DNA from: Orobanche coerulescens
Lineage: Eukaryota; Streptophyta; Magnoliopsida; Lamiales; Orobanchaceae
Direction of reading: 5' to 3'
Assembly (NCBI GenBank): GCA_033398695.1
Contig: CM065814.1
Span: 102,488,501-102,552,500 of the forward strand
DNA length: 64,000 nucleotides
Position 1 is the first letter of the stretch, and each line of letters begins with the position of its first letter. Positions 47,448 through 59,151 of the stretch are shown here, one piece after another. Below the pieces are notes generated by a model. It was not told the origin of the DNA. It saw nothing but the letters and a program-made list of their open reading frames with translations, and made no database searches. Both the position numbers and the translations under genes were made by a program.

Positions 47448-48780
47448 GGGATGGTATGTTGTCTTGAGTCGGCCAGCACCATCCTCGACAGTCCCAACTC
47501 AACACCTCGATTGCCTTAGAACGGCTAACAGATGACAATGATGCAGCGGATGATTCCATGAATGCTTGAGCGCTTCGATTTCCTTATAATGGCTAATCGA
47601 TGTGAACGATATGATGAATGATTGAATACTTCGATTTGCCTGCGAACGGCAATTCGATAACAATGATATGAAGGATTCCTCGGCACCTTTAATCGGTTAC
47701 CGACGACGAAGGTGAGAAATGAATAAGCCAATGCCTTTAATCGGCGTGTACAGTTTTAATTACAATCCAAAAAGGAATAACAATGATCTCAACAATGTCT
47801 TAAATTGACATCTATATTAACAACAATCGATACATCAACCCCGCGAACCAGCTATCGACAATGACATTAATAATGAGTATCACAATGCCTTGAATCGGCC
47901 GTTAACGAACAACAATAAATATTTGGCAAAATTGCCGAAAGGTATCGTATCGAACGATCTCTTAATATCAATGAATTCATGAAGAGACTAAGTCTCGGAA
48001 TGATACAACACATTTATACACATATATGATGACATTAATCTCATTGACTAGTACAAGTATAAAACTTGCCTCAAACCGAAGGCGAGGAAGTCCTTCCACG
48101 AACAACGTCCTTAATAGGGAATACCGGCCACTCGAACAACCTTGAATTACACAAGCACCAACAATTCGCTTAATATACGAATCAAACACGAATATAACGA
48201 ACTCGAAACGTCGATACGATTAAACTAAGTTCATTGGGGCATTATATCGAATACGTTGTGGCCAAACTCCGATTGTTTACAATCAAATCTCAATATATCA
48301 ATATCAAATCCTCCAAGAAGTGTTTCAAACCAACAAACATCTTCCAAATGATCAATAATCCAAAATGAATATCCTAAAACGTGATTTCAACAACAATTAA
48401 TCGAAAACCCCCAATTTCAACTCGATATTCAAAGTGTTCTTGAATAATCCCTCAATAATCCAATGAATCCTTATACAAACTCATAATCATATACATATCC
48501 CTTCACATAACATGATTATAACGTCCAAAACATCATATCTCAACACAAAATCGAAATCCAAGATGTTGAAGAAGTTACCTCTTGAAGATCCAACCACTTC
48601 GATCCGAAGAACACGAGTTAATCGAGTATCCAAGCTTCACGATCGAAAGGAGATGAAGAAAATCAAACACTCAAATGATAATTGATGAAGAAATCTCTCC
48701 CTCAAGCTATTCTCTCTCGGTTGCAGGTGAAGAAGTGGGAAAGAAATGGAAGAAATGAGCTGAAATGCTCAAAAAACGAA

Positions 48781-49090
48781 TTTATAGGGGTTGACTCGGG
48801 TGACAGACTCGACCGTGTCCACCGACACGGTCGCGGCCGGTGGCAGCGAGGACTCGACCGTGTCCTGCTAGACACGGTCGCGCGCGGAGGGGCCTTCCGA
48901 TAGTGACTGTCAAGCGGCGACTTCGGCATGACTCGACCGTGTCACGGAACACGGTCGGGCGTGTCAGCGATCGGTTACGCTTATCGAGAAGAGTTCGACT
49001 TCGGCCGTGCAGCGACACGGTCGGGTCCTGTGGCGTAAACTTCGGCATTTCCGGGAGTATGGTACGGGCCGTGTCGGACGACACCGAGTT
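48781..49090 (-). promoter_or_regulatory. E8 TATA box and U3 hairpin array
   Basis: A minus-strand TATA box (CTATAAATTCG, 48781-48787 on +) is followed by three inverted repeats. Each is built from CGACCGTGTC and GACACGGTCG, at 48810-48833 (10-bp stem, 4-base loop), 48855-48880 (10-bp stem, 6-base loop) and 48934-48957 (9-bp stem, 6-base loop). Further half-sites follow to about 49090. None of the TAGCGTGCGCTA words of E3 are present. Confidence 0.85.
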
Positions 49091-49466
49091 CGGTCGGCAG
49101 TGATCGGCCAATAACTGAAAAAATGAGCGGGTGAGCTAAAACGGCCATAACTCTCTCGTCCGGACTCCGATTGACTCACCGTTTGAACCAATGGAAAGCT
49201 AACTCGATGCTCTATAATATTGCAAAGATTTAGAATTTTTGGAGTTACCAAAAATTAATGGTGATCTAACAAAGTCGAACTCATATGAGGAAAGTTGAAA
49301 CAATGAACAATAACGATACACAACTCGAAGTTTTTCCGAACGGTGAACACGGTGAATGAACATGATTGATGAATGATTATAATTGAGTGAAAATCCACTG
49401 AGTGACAATCACTGAATGAAATTACTGAATGATAATGACTGAATTACAACCGGGTATTACAGACAG

Positions 49467-50916
49467 TTCTTTTCCCCACCCGTTAGAACCCTAATCTAGT
49501 TGCTTATGATATCGGAATCGAAATTCTCTGTTTTTAACCACAAGCGTGTCATTAAATTCTTAGGTTCGACAATATTCTTTATAAGTTATCCTTCCGTTGA
49601 ACAATAGTGTCTTAACACAACATTCCTACGTTAATTATGACTATCCACCACCGAGATTTTATCGTTTGTCTTAATATGTAAGTCTAGAATGATTAATCCA
49701 TCATCTTAACATGTTTTGGTATCTATTCGACTAGAAATTTGTTGGTAAGTTCGTCAAGTATTTATTAACGGTTTTATTCAATAAGATAATACGGTTATAC
49801 ATGAAATCCTTAAAAGATGATTCCGAGAGATTGGTGATTAACAATCTGATTATGAGTTCTTCCATCCGATTACGAGTTCTACTATTATTCATTCCAACGT
49901 CTAGCTTTGATGGATATCGATTAACAATTGTGATAGTTATATACCAGTCCGATTATTACTGAGAGTTCTAAGCTACCCAAAGCATCCGAAATTTATTATA
50001 ACTTACTAAACAACACTGAAATGAGCTCAAGGTTGGATAAACTTACCTTTATTGACAAACGATGATGAAGAACGACAGTGGACGAAGAAGAACGAGAGGA
50101 TAACACCTTCAAGACCGTCCCTGAATCTTGATTAACGTACTCTAATATGATAGCACTTGGATTGGGAGGTTAAAATTGGTTCAAGGATGGTGGAGAGCAG
50201 TGTATATGGGAGAAGAATGATTTTTGGGACGGAAGAAATGAAAGGCAAAGTGTTCTTTTATAAACTCAGATTCCCCTTACGTACGTTATGCCTGAAGACT
50301 TACGTACGTAAGGGACTTTACGTACGTTATGAGAAAGTAATAACGTACGTAAGGAACTCACTGGACTAGTTTACACATATCGTTACGTGCGTAACAAAAG
50401 CAGGTTAACATACGTAACACTTCGTTGATCTGCCTGTCGCAATCACGCCGAAAGTTGGTCGGCATGCGTACTACCCGACGAAGATTCCTGTCCGAAGACC
50501 GAAGACCGATGTTACGTACGTAAGTGCCGATCTTTAACGTATGTAATGTCTCGGATATAGCGTACGTAATGACTCGGAGCATAACGTACGTAAGGACTAT
50601 TTTGTTTACTAAATTATTATTTCATAATTTCTTATGACACGACTCCCTTTCCATATCGTCAGGGAATATCTCGGGGAACAAGACGTTGGCCACCGTCCTA
50701 TTCGCACCGATAATTACCTAACGACATCAAGGTATGTCTTTGAAGGTTCGTCAATCATCACACAATCATAATACACAAATAGCAGATGCGAACAATACAG
50801 TACAACCATATTATACAAAATATGTTTTATCGCAATGGAGTACATTCATTTTTCAAATAGAAGAGATGGACGTGAGCGCCCAACGTGAAACAGCATGTAA
50901 TACTGGTGCTATTACA
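49467..50916 (-). repeat. E7 right LTR, part right of E8
   Basis: It matches 39334-40775, including the TATA box (50257-50266) and the TTACGTACGTAA array (50276-50595). The few differences include single-base changes inside the palindromes. Confidence 0.94.
50276..50595 (-). promoter_or_regulatory. U3 palindrome array, E7 right LTR
   Basis: Copy of 40136-40455 with the same ten positions; a few words have lost a base of the palindrome. Confidence 0.87.
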
Positions 50917-50921
50917 CGAGT

Positions 50922-53358
50922 CTAAAGTCTTTTGAAAATTAATTCCTTTAAAACAAATCATGTGAATTACTCCAGAAATCACTGTAAGAGTTTATTTAGA
51001 GACTTTGGGGGTCTCAGTGTAAAATCCGGAAAAGATTTATAATTCTTCCTTTCAAAGGGGGTTTCTCTCAAAACCATATAATTGCTTCAATTCTCAACCA
51101 AGCCTCAAGGGCAAAACCATATTCACCAATTTAACCAGGATTCAAGATTCAAACATAAACAATTCAAAAATATCAAATCAACAGTCAAATCGTCTCCGTG
51201 GCCCCGAAGGGTCCCATCCGGATTAGCTCATCGAAAATAAACTCAAACACACCCATAAGTTATCTTGACATCTCACTCGCAAATGACGATTCTCGGAGCC
51301 CTCTCCAGACCTACCCGATTAGATAACCTTATGGTCAAATCGTAACGTCTGGCCGTACTCGCAAGCACGCACCTCCAGAGGCCTTGACGGACCCTACCCG
51401 GATAACATTATTCAAGCACGCCTATAAGTTATCATGACATCGCACTAGCAAGTGCCGATTCTCGGAGCCCTCCCCAGACCTACCCGAATCGATAACCTTA
51501 TGATCACAACGTAACGTCTGGCCGTACTCGCAATGGGACCCCTACCCGGATAACATCTCAACTCTCTATGATACACAATAACAAAGGTATAATGTTCACC
51601 ACAACCGCAACCACGTAACACATAAGTTAACGCCTCATAACTTTAACAAAGGCACAATAATCACAACACACCATCATTCAGGGAAAAGGCTAACGAGCAA
51701 ATAATACAAGTATTACGCGATTCCACAATTCTTCTGTTAACTACTCATTTCTAGTATCCGTTTAGAACACGAAATCACATGAAATGGTTGTTATTATTCT
51801 TCGCGAAACTTAAGTTTACGTTCGTAATTACTTATCATAGAAATCACATTTTCGTTGAAAGTAAGTTACGGTTAAATATACCATCACTAACAAGTCCACG
51901 TTAAATTCCCGACACATCACATTCTCAAAGTATAAAGAATATAGACGAGATACTCGACTCAAGTCCAAAGCACGCGAAGCAACGGGAAAGCTCGACCAGA
52001 AACCCTCGAATTCTCCAACTAGGTTGAAAGCATAAGAACAACATAATTACTACGAAGTCGATCGAAAGGAGGGTGGAAAATATATGAAATTCCCAACAAG
52101 AATTCGTAGAATCAAGAGATCGGACACTTGGGGTTCAATATTCCCCAAGAACATCAAGAACATCACTCGAAACCCGGATACGACAAGAGACACGAATCAA
52201 ATCATAGGGAGAGAATCAATACAACCGATTGATGATATACAACAACACGATTCATGAAGAACAACCCCAATCTTGAAGATTTACGTAATACATCAAGGAG
52301 GGTTTCAAGAGAGTTACCTCGAATCGAAGACGAAGAACATGGATTGATGATGTTAATCAACGTCAAGAGCTTAAGGAAGATGAAAACTTCGAGTTACAAG
52401 ACTCCAAAATCGTCCTCCAATTGCCCATAAGTCACCCTAGCCGCGGAAGGATGAAGAAATGGTGAGAAATAACGAACACGGTCAACTCCTGGGTATATAA
52501 ACCCGCGCCAGCGTTACGTACGTTATACATGAAGGATAACGTACGTTATCTCTATTACGTACGTAAGGCACGACATATTACGTACATAATCGATGCCTAG
52601 AACCTCCTGTCCGAAATAACGAAGACCATTACGTACGTTATGGCAAGGGCTTAACGTACGTAATGCGCACATTTAACGCACGCTAGGGACAACACATAGC
52701 GTGCGCTATCGATGGACAGAACTCACTGCCAGAACTGGAATACCCTTACGTATGTAATGAGAAGTCTTAACGTACGTAAGGCACATGATGATAACGTACG
52801 TTATTCTTATAGCATAGCGTACGTAAGTCGCTTAGCAGTTCCAAAACTGCTAAGTTCAGCTCGTCGAGTACGAGCACGATGAAACCGCGAAACGACGACA
52901 ACAACACAAGACGAAGACATGCATACGAAGAGTGCACAACGACGAACTCAGACGTTAAAATAAAATACAATTCCGACTACCCGAAGGTTCGGAATAACGA
53001 CAACGAAAGTAATCACCCCCAAACTTTGAGAAATTACGAAACGGCCCAAAACATCCGCAAATCACAATATGACATCAAACAACCAAACTGAAGTTCACAA
53101 CATGCATAACGAAGCTCAACAGACTTATAGGAAACACGAAACCGTAGTTTCAAACCACCATCACACGAAATGAACCAAATAGCAGAAAAAGTCGCTCAAG
53201 ACATGGATTCGGGTAAAATAGCCCCGGAACAAACTCGGATGACCAAACACGAAGAACAAAACATTATCAAAATGTCTAAATGCTCTCAAGCGAGTTCTGA
53301 AAACCAAAAAAATGCAAAAATGGAAAAATTACCGAAAGAGGAAATCACGGGTATTACA
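50922..53358 (-). repeat. E6 left LTR, second part
   Basis: It continues the LTR after E7 and matches 56695-59146. It contains a 169-bp tandem duplication (first unit from about 51253, second from 51422, the latter missing about 24 bp). A minus-strand TATA box is at 52493-52500 and a palindrome array at 52512-52830. It ends GGGTATTACA. Confidence 0.92.
52512..52830 (-). promoter_or_regulatory. U3 palindrome array, E6 left LTR
   Basis: TTACGTACGTTA and TAACGTACGTAA words are mixed with two words of the E3 type (TAACGCACGCTA and TAGCGTGCGCTA), upstream of the TATA box (minus strand TTTATATACCC). Confidence 0.86.
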
Positions 53359-53394
53359 TTCTACCCTTCTCAAAAGAAGTTTCGTCCCGAAACT
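53359..53394 (-). promoter_or_regulatory. E6 polypurine tract and pre-PPT hairpin
   Basis: On the minus strand AGTTTCGGGACGAAACT (53378-53394 on +) is followed by TCTTTTGAGAAGGGTAGAA and the LTR start. Confidence 0.85.
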
Positions 53395-53513
53395 TAAAAA
53401 AAGAAAGGGGAGTCACAAACAACAAAGCACGGCCGACAAACTTTCAACGGTCCCGACGAGTCGATACCGATACTGATGCCGAAGCATGATTCTGGGAAAC
53501 TTCATGGAATATT

Positions 53514-54485
53514 TCACAATACTGAACTCTGTGGCCCATCGAGTCCACAGTTATAACAAGTAATCGGTTCCGAAGGACAATTAGCTTGCACATGACCCAC
53601 AACATTGTAATTGAAGCACCTACCAGTCCGACTAGGAGTCAAAGAAGACGACTTGGAACTCTTGGTTCCACCGAACGAAGAAAATAAAGGTTTCACCGAA
53701 GGACTACGCGAAGCTCGGCGTGAAGAAATTCCGACTCCCACACTATCCAAAAAATCTCCAGACGTCATCTGCCTCTTCGGATCATGTAAAGGCCCAGTAG
53801 ATAACTATGCCATCTCGTACGCCATGGCTCGATTCTGATACTCTCTCAAAGTAGCACAAGTGAAACCCGACATGTACTGTCGAATCCCTGGTTTCATCTG
53901 CATATCTAAATGACGGATTTCGTCTTCCTCGGTCCTCACCTGCCCCTTCACGTAAGCGAGTTGTCGACTATAATCGATAATAGCCTGCGACACGGGTATA
54001 TCCTGCGGCTCGGCTAGATAAAAATCTCGGATCCTCTGCTCTCGGATCGGCTCCAGATAGAACTCTGCTTCCATCAACTTCTTGAACTCATCCCAAGTAA
54101 CGGTATGATCCTGAGGCTCAACGACCTCCCACCAATTAGCAGCGTCACTATTGAGAAGGAACTGAGCGATACGAATCCTCCGTTCCTCTGGAGAACCAAC
54201 CGCCCTGAAAATATTTTCTAATTGGAAAAGCCAATCGTCCCAGCCCAAAGTATCACCTACGCCCGCAAAACGGGGAGGACGCATACGAATCACTTCTCTA
54301 AGCCACTGAGTCGATCCGACGTTCTCAGTCACGGTAGTGTTACGCTGAACCACCTGGGTCAAATGAGTCATCTGGTCTGCCACCTGCTGAAGTATAGTAG
54401 CAACACCAATACCAATGCCGTCACCGGCAGCATGATCCTGATCACGCGACTGATTACCACGGTCCCGACCTCTGGCCCTCGACAT
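53514..54485 (-). pseudogene. gag: E6 gag, decayed
   Basis: The ATG at 54485 opens MSRARGRDRGNQSRDQDHAA. The gag domain follows (LGWDDWLFQLENIFRAVG, ANWWEVVEPQDHTVTWDEF, FTCATLREYQNRAMAYEMA), close to E1 gag. A TAG at 53805-53807 interrupts it. In the same frame downstream, the first zinc knuckle reads CFNYNVVGHVQANC (second Cys is Tyr). The second is broken after CYNCGLDG. No protease or other pol domain follows. Confidence 0.9.
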
Positions 54486-56180
54486 AATAAACTGAACAAC
54501 CGTTCGTTAAAACGAGACATAACAACACATAACATTAATCAATAAAGAGGGTCCACATAAGGCACACTACGAAGCATAGAAATATTCTTGCTAACAAGAG
54601 TTACCATAGAGTGTTCACGCAATAACTCATATCTGATAGTTCTCATAGGTTCGGAAATGAATATTTCCGACAACAACATTTGTCAAGTCATCACACACTA
54701 GAATCAAGCACATGAATAAACCACTCGAAACATTCAACACATGCCCAAGGCATCAAGCGCAGCTATCACCGCATACACGGCAATATCATTCAAATTTCGA
54801 ACCATTCTCAACAGTTATCACCGATTTTGAAACAAAACTAAACTCTCATAAAATAGTCATAAAACCTCACACTAAGGTTGACCAAGCTCATTGATTTACC
54901 AATAACAAAGAACATCCCAATTCGGTTGAACGTTGAAAATCTCAAGTCAATATTTTTAAGTTAAAACACTGAATTTTCCGAAGTTTATCAAAGTTCAAAC
55001 CTTTTAACAAGAGTCATGAAAAATAGTTCAATGACCACAAATTCGAATATCATCAACATGAGAAATGATATCAGTCAACACACGTATCTCTCAAACATAA
55101 TTGCCGAACGTACATATTAAAAAAAAGGGAATTTCCTTCTCAAACAACAAAAATGTTTGCAATTATCGCTTCTTCGTGAAACGGATCAAGGATTTCTTAT
55201 TTTGAAAATTTTGAAAAAAAAGTGTGAAAAATATTTTAGAAGACTTGTCGTTCCCCATAAAGCGGAAGGGACTCAGTCTAGAATTTTTTTTTGAAATCTT
55301 TAACATCCCGTTCCGTTTCGAAGCGAAACTTTCGAATCTTAGCAAAATTTCCCAAAATCCTTTCGATCATAACCAAAATGACGGTAATATTTTACAATGT
55401 CCAAAACACTTTAAAACGCCTACTCCAGATACCGTCTGAAGGTGTCATTTGAAAATACAAGACTAACTCGTCAAAGTTTAACTGTTTTCAAAATCCATGC
55501 AAAATGTTGATTAATTGCACCATCGAAATATTTTCAAAAATCGGTTCTTTACAAACATACTCAGGCTCATAAATACAATCAAGAAAACCGTTTTCAAACC
55601 TACACGCAGCGGACATAATTACAACTATTTAAAAGCAATCGAACCTGAAACTACCTGCCCAATCGGTAAACGAGATGATAAATCCAACCAAATATAATTC
55701 GTGAACACCAAGTTCAAACATACGTCAAAACTACCCATCTGAGTTCCTCATGAACTCTACCGACAATACATTCTCTGGAACACGTCAAAATTCACAGTTT
55801 ACACATGTTATTGCACCAACCGATGTCCAATCATCAATACATTCAGCTCAATATACACACGATATAACACATGTATCAAACACGGATTTCACCTTACAGC
55901 ACTACACAAACAAAATTACGAACCACAATCATCGCACATACAGGAAATCATGAAGCACCAATACCTCGCATAAAAGAGGAGATTTACGTCCACAGGCCGC
56001 ACGGAGATGATGGTTGCACCACGATACTAATCACAACGAATCACAATTGATCACAACGGATCACAATGATCACGCTTGTTCATAATTGCTCACCCGGGTG
56101 ACACGACAAGACACGACTTCAATAAGACACGACTCGACAAGACTCAACTGGACCCAACTGCCTAAGTTTTCGCAAACCTA
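54486..56180 (-). other. E6 leader, no gene seen
   Basis: About 1.7 kb of AT-rich DNA between the primer site and gag. No recognisable protein in any frame; unusually long for a leader of this group. Confidence 0.65.
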
Positions 56181-56197
56181 AGCCCCGATACCATTTA
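56181..56197 (-). other. E6 primer-binding site
   Basis: On the minus strand it reads TGGTATCGGGGCTTAG, two changes from the usual methionine-tRNA site. Confidence 0.8.
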
Positions 56198-59146
56198 TGT
56201 AACACCTCCAATCCGCTTAAGGATATTACACGCCGTAGATCCTTTACGCAAGGATCTACCAGGCAAGAAACCACAAAACAAACCCACACGTAGTCGGTTC
56301 GACCAAAACATAAAACCGTAGACCGATTAGGTCTCCCAAATTACAACATAGCAGTACAACTGATAAACCCAAAATACAACTTGGTCACAATTTACACAAC
56401 ATGTCCATCCTCTTAAGGATGACAAAGAACTAGAAATAAATACTTGGTCCGACAGTTCACTGACGGACAACCGACTACAACTGTGACTAGTATCGCTGCT
56501 TTACATCATCCTCCATGCCGATCCTGTGGTTGCTCTCTCTCAAATTGGAATACCTGAAAAACATAACATAATCCCCCAACGAGGGGTTAGCGATGGAAAT
56601 CGCTAGCAAGTAACCAAACTATACAATTATACACCAAGAATACAACCGTTATGAAAATAACATTTCGACAAGGTAGTAACACGATCCCCGAGTCTAAAGT
56701 CTTTTGAAAATTAATTCCTTTAAAACAAATTATGTGAATTACTCCAGAAATCACTATAAGAGTTTATTTAGAGACTTCAGGGGTCTCAGTGTAAAATCCG
56801 GAAAAGATTTATAATTCTTCCTTTCAAAAGGGGTTTCTCTCAAAACCATATAATTGCTTCAATTCTCAACCAAGCCTCAAGGGCAAAACCATATTCACCA
56901 ATTTAACCGAGATTCAAGATTCAAACATAAACAATTCAGAAATATCAAATCAACAGTCAAATCATCTCAGTGGCCCCGAAGGGTCCCATCCGGATTAGCC
57001 CATCGAAAATAAACTCAAACACACCCATAAGTTATCTTGACATCACACTCGCAAGTGACAATTCTCGGAGCCCTCTCCAAACCTACCCGATTAGATAACC
57101 TTATGGTCAAATCATAACGTCTGGCCGTACTCGCAAGCATGCGCCTCCGGAGGCCTCGACGGACCCTACCCGGATAACATCATTCAAGCACGCCCATAAG
57201 TTATCATGACATCGCACTCGCAATTTCCGATTCTCGGAGCCCTCCCCACATCTACCCGAATTGATAACCTTATGGTCACAATGTAACGTTTGGCCGTACT
57301 CGCAAGCACGCGCCTCTGGAGGCCTCGACGGGACCCCTACCCGGATAACATCTCAACTCTCTAAGATACACAATAACAAAGGTATAATGTTCACCACAAC
57401 TTCAACCACGTAACACATAAGTTACGCCTCATAAATTCAACAAAGGCACAATATTCACAGCACACCATCATTCAGGAAAAAGGCTAACGAGCAAATAATA
57501 CAAGTATTACGCGATTCCACAATTCTTCGGTTAACTACTCATTTCTAGTATCCGTTTAGAACACGAAATCACATGAAATGGTTGTTATTATTCTTCGCGA
57601 AACTTAAGTTTACGTTCATAATTACTTATCATAGAAATCACATTTTCGTTGAAAATAAGTTACGGTTAATTATACCATCACTAACAAGTCCACGTTAAAT
57701 TCACGACATATCACATTCTCAAAGTATAAAGAATATAGATGAGATACTCGCCTCAAGTCCAAAGCACGCGAAGCAACGGGAAAGCTCGACCAGAAACCCT
57801 CGAATTCTCCAACTAGGTTGAAAACACAAGAACAACATAATTACTACGAAGTCGATCGCAAGGAGGGTGGAAAATATATGAAATTCCCAACAAGAATTCG
57901 TAGAATCAAGAGATCGAACACTTGGGGTTCAATATTCCCCAAGAACATCAAGAAAATCACTCGAAACCCGGATACGACAAAAGACACGAATCAAATCAAA
58001 GGGAGAGAATCAATACAACCGATTGATGATATACAACAACACGATTCATGAAGAACAACCCCAATCTTGAAGATTTAGGAAATACATCAAGGAGGGTTTC
58101 AAGAGAGTTACCTCGAATCGAATACGAAGAACACAGATTGATGATGTTAATCAACGTCAAGAGCTTAAGGAAGATGAAAACTTGGAGTTACAAGACTCCA
58201 TCGCCCTCCAATCGCCCATAAGTCGCCCTAGCCGCGGAAGGATGAAGAAATGATGAGAAATGACGAACACGGTCAACTCCTGGGTATATAAACCCGCGCC
58301 AGCGTTACGTACGTTATACACGAAGGATAAAGTACGTTATCTCTATTACGTACGTAAGGCACGACATATTACGTATGTAATCGATGCCAGAACCTCCTGT
58401 CCGAAATAATGAAGACCATTACGTACGTTATGACAAGGGCTTAACGTACGTAATGCGCACAGTTAACGCACGCTAGGGCCAACACATAGCGTGCGCTATC
58501 GATGGCCAGAACTCACTGCCTGAACTGGAATACCCTTACGTACGTAATGAGAAGTCCTAATGTACGTAAGGCACATGATGATAACGTACATTATGCTTAT
58601 AGCATATCATACGTAAGTCGCTTAGCAGTTCCAAAACTGCTAAGTTCAGCTCGTCGAGTACGAGCGCGACGAAACCGCGAAACGACGACAACAACACAAG
58701 ACGAAGGCATGCATACGAAGAGTGCACAACGACAAACTCAGACGTTAAAAGAAATACAATTCCGACTACCCGAAGGTTCGGATTAACGACAACGAAAGTA
58801 ATCACCCCCAAACTTTGGGAAATTACGAAACGGCCCAAAACGTCCGCAAATCACAATATGACATCAAACAACTAAACCGAAGTTCACAGCACGCATAACA
58901 AAGCTCAATGGACTTATAGGAAACACGAAACCGTAGTTTCGAACCACCATCACACGAAATGAACCAAATAGCGGAAAAAGTCGCTCAAGACACGATTCGG
59001 GTAAAACAGCCCCGGAACAAACTCGGATGACCAAACACGAAGAACAAAACATTATCAAAATGTCAAATTGCTCGCAAGCGAGTTCTGAAAACCAGAAAAA
59101 TGCCAAAAATGGAAAATTACCGAAAGAGGAAATCACGGGTATTACA
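56198..59146 (-). repeat. E6 right LTR (2949 bp), uninterrupted
   Basis: It is the intact copy of the E6 LTR and shows the E7 empty site (CGAGT followed by CTAAAGTC near 56690). It holds both full 169-bp units (57025-57193, 57194-57352), a TATA box at 58283-58292 and a palindrome array at 58303-58620. Confidence 0.93.
58303..58620 (-). promoter_or_regulatory. U3 palindrome array, E6 right LTR
   Basis: Counterpart of 52512-52830 with the same order of TACGTACGTA and TAGCGTGCGCTA words; individual words differ by single bases. Confidence 0.85.
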
Positions 59147-59151
59147 TCGAG

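Larger units (their letters stand above)
46453..49461 (-). repeat. E8: solo LTR of the E3 family (3009 bp)
   Basis: It begins TGTAACACCCCCAAATTC and ends GGGTATTACA, and is flanked by a perfect GACAG duplication (46448-46452, 49462-49466). The empty site is seen near 39322-39338. It aligns with the E3 LTRs at both ends and through much of the middle. It has six 37-bp units instead of ten or eleven 36-bp units, and a wholly different U3 palindrome array. No interior remains. Confidence 0.93.
38535..50916 (-). mobile_element. E7: coding Ty3/gypsy chromovirus (Tekay/Del-like), right LTR split by E8
   Basis: The LTRs are 38535-40775 (2241 bp) and 45661-50916 (2242 bp once the 3014-bp E8 insertion is removed). 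The two LTRs are almost identical, so this is a young copy. The target duplication CGAGT is perfect (38530-38534, 50917-50921), and the uninterrupted site is visible in the other E6 LTR near 56690. All gag and pol domains are present on the minus strand, with three in-frame stops and one frameshift. Confidence 0.95.
38039..59146 (-). mobile_element. E6: gag-only Ty3-type retrotransposon, left LTR split by E7
   Basis: The left LTR is 38039-38534 plus 50922-53358 (2933 bp once E7 is removed); the right LTR is 56198-59146 (2949 bp). The target duplication TCGAG is perfect (38034-38038, 59147-59151). The interior (53359-56197) encodes only a decayed gag on the minus strand. Polypurine tract and pre-PPT hairpin lie at the left, methionine-tRNA-type primer site at the right. 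It resembles E3 in plan but has different LTR sequences, so it is a separate gag-only family. Confidence 0.92.

Noticed and set aside
48682..49251. Overlapping ORFs on both strands near 48.7-49.2 kb
   Set aside because: They arise from GC-rich inverted repeats in the E8 U3, where stop codons are rare; no domain is recognised.
51000..53358. Possible centromeric or telomeric satellite suggested by repeated palindromes
   Set aside because: The repeats are confined to U3 of LTRs with defined ends and target duplications, and no telomere motif is present.
57818..58051. 77-codon ORF rich in Lys and Arg in the E6 LTR
   Set aside because: The matching part of the left LTR (near 52040-52255) has no equivalent annotated frame, and the position is LTR R-U5 rather than coding.
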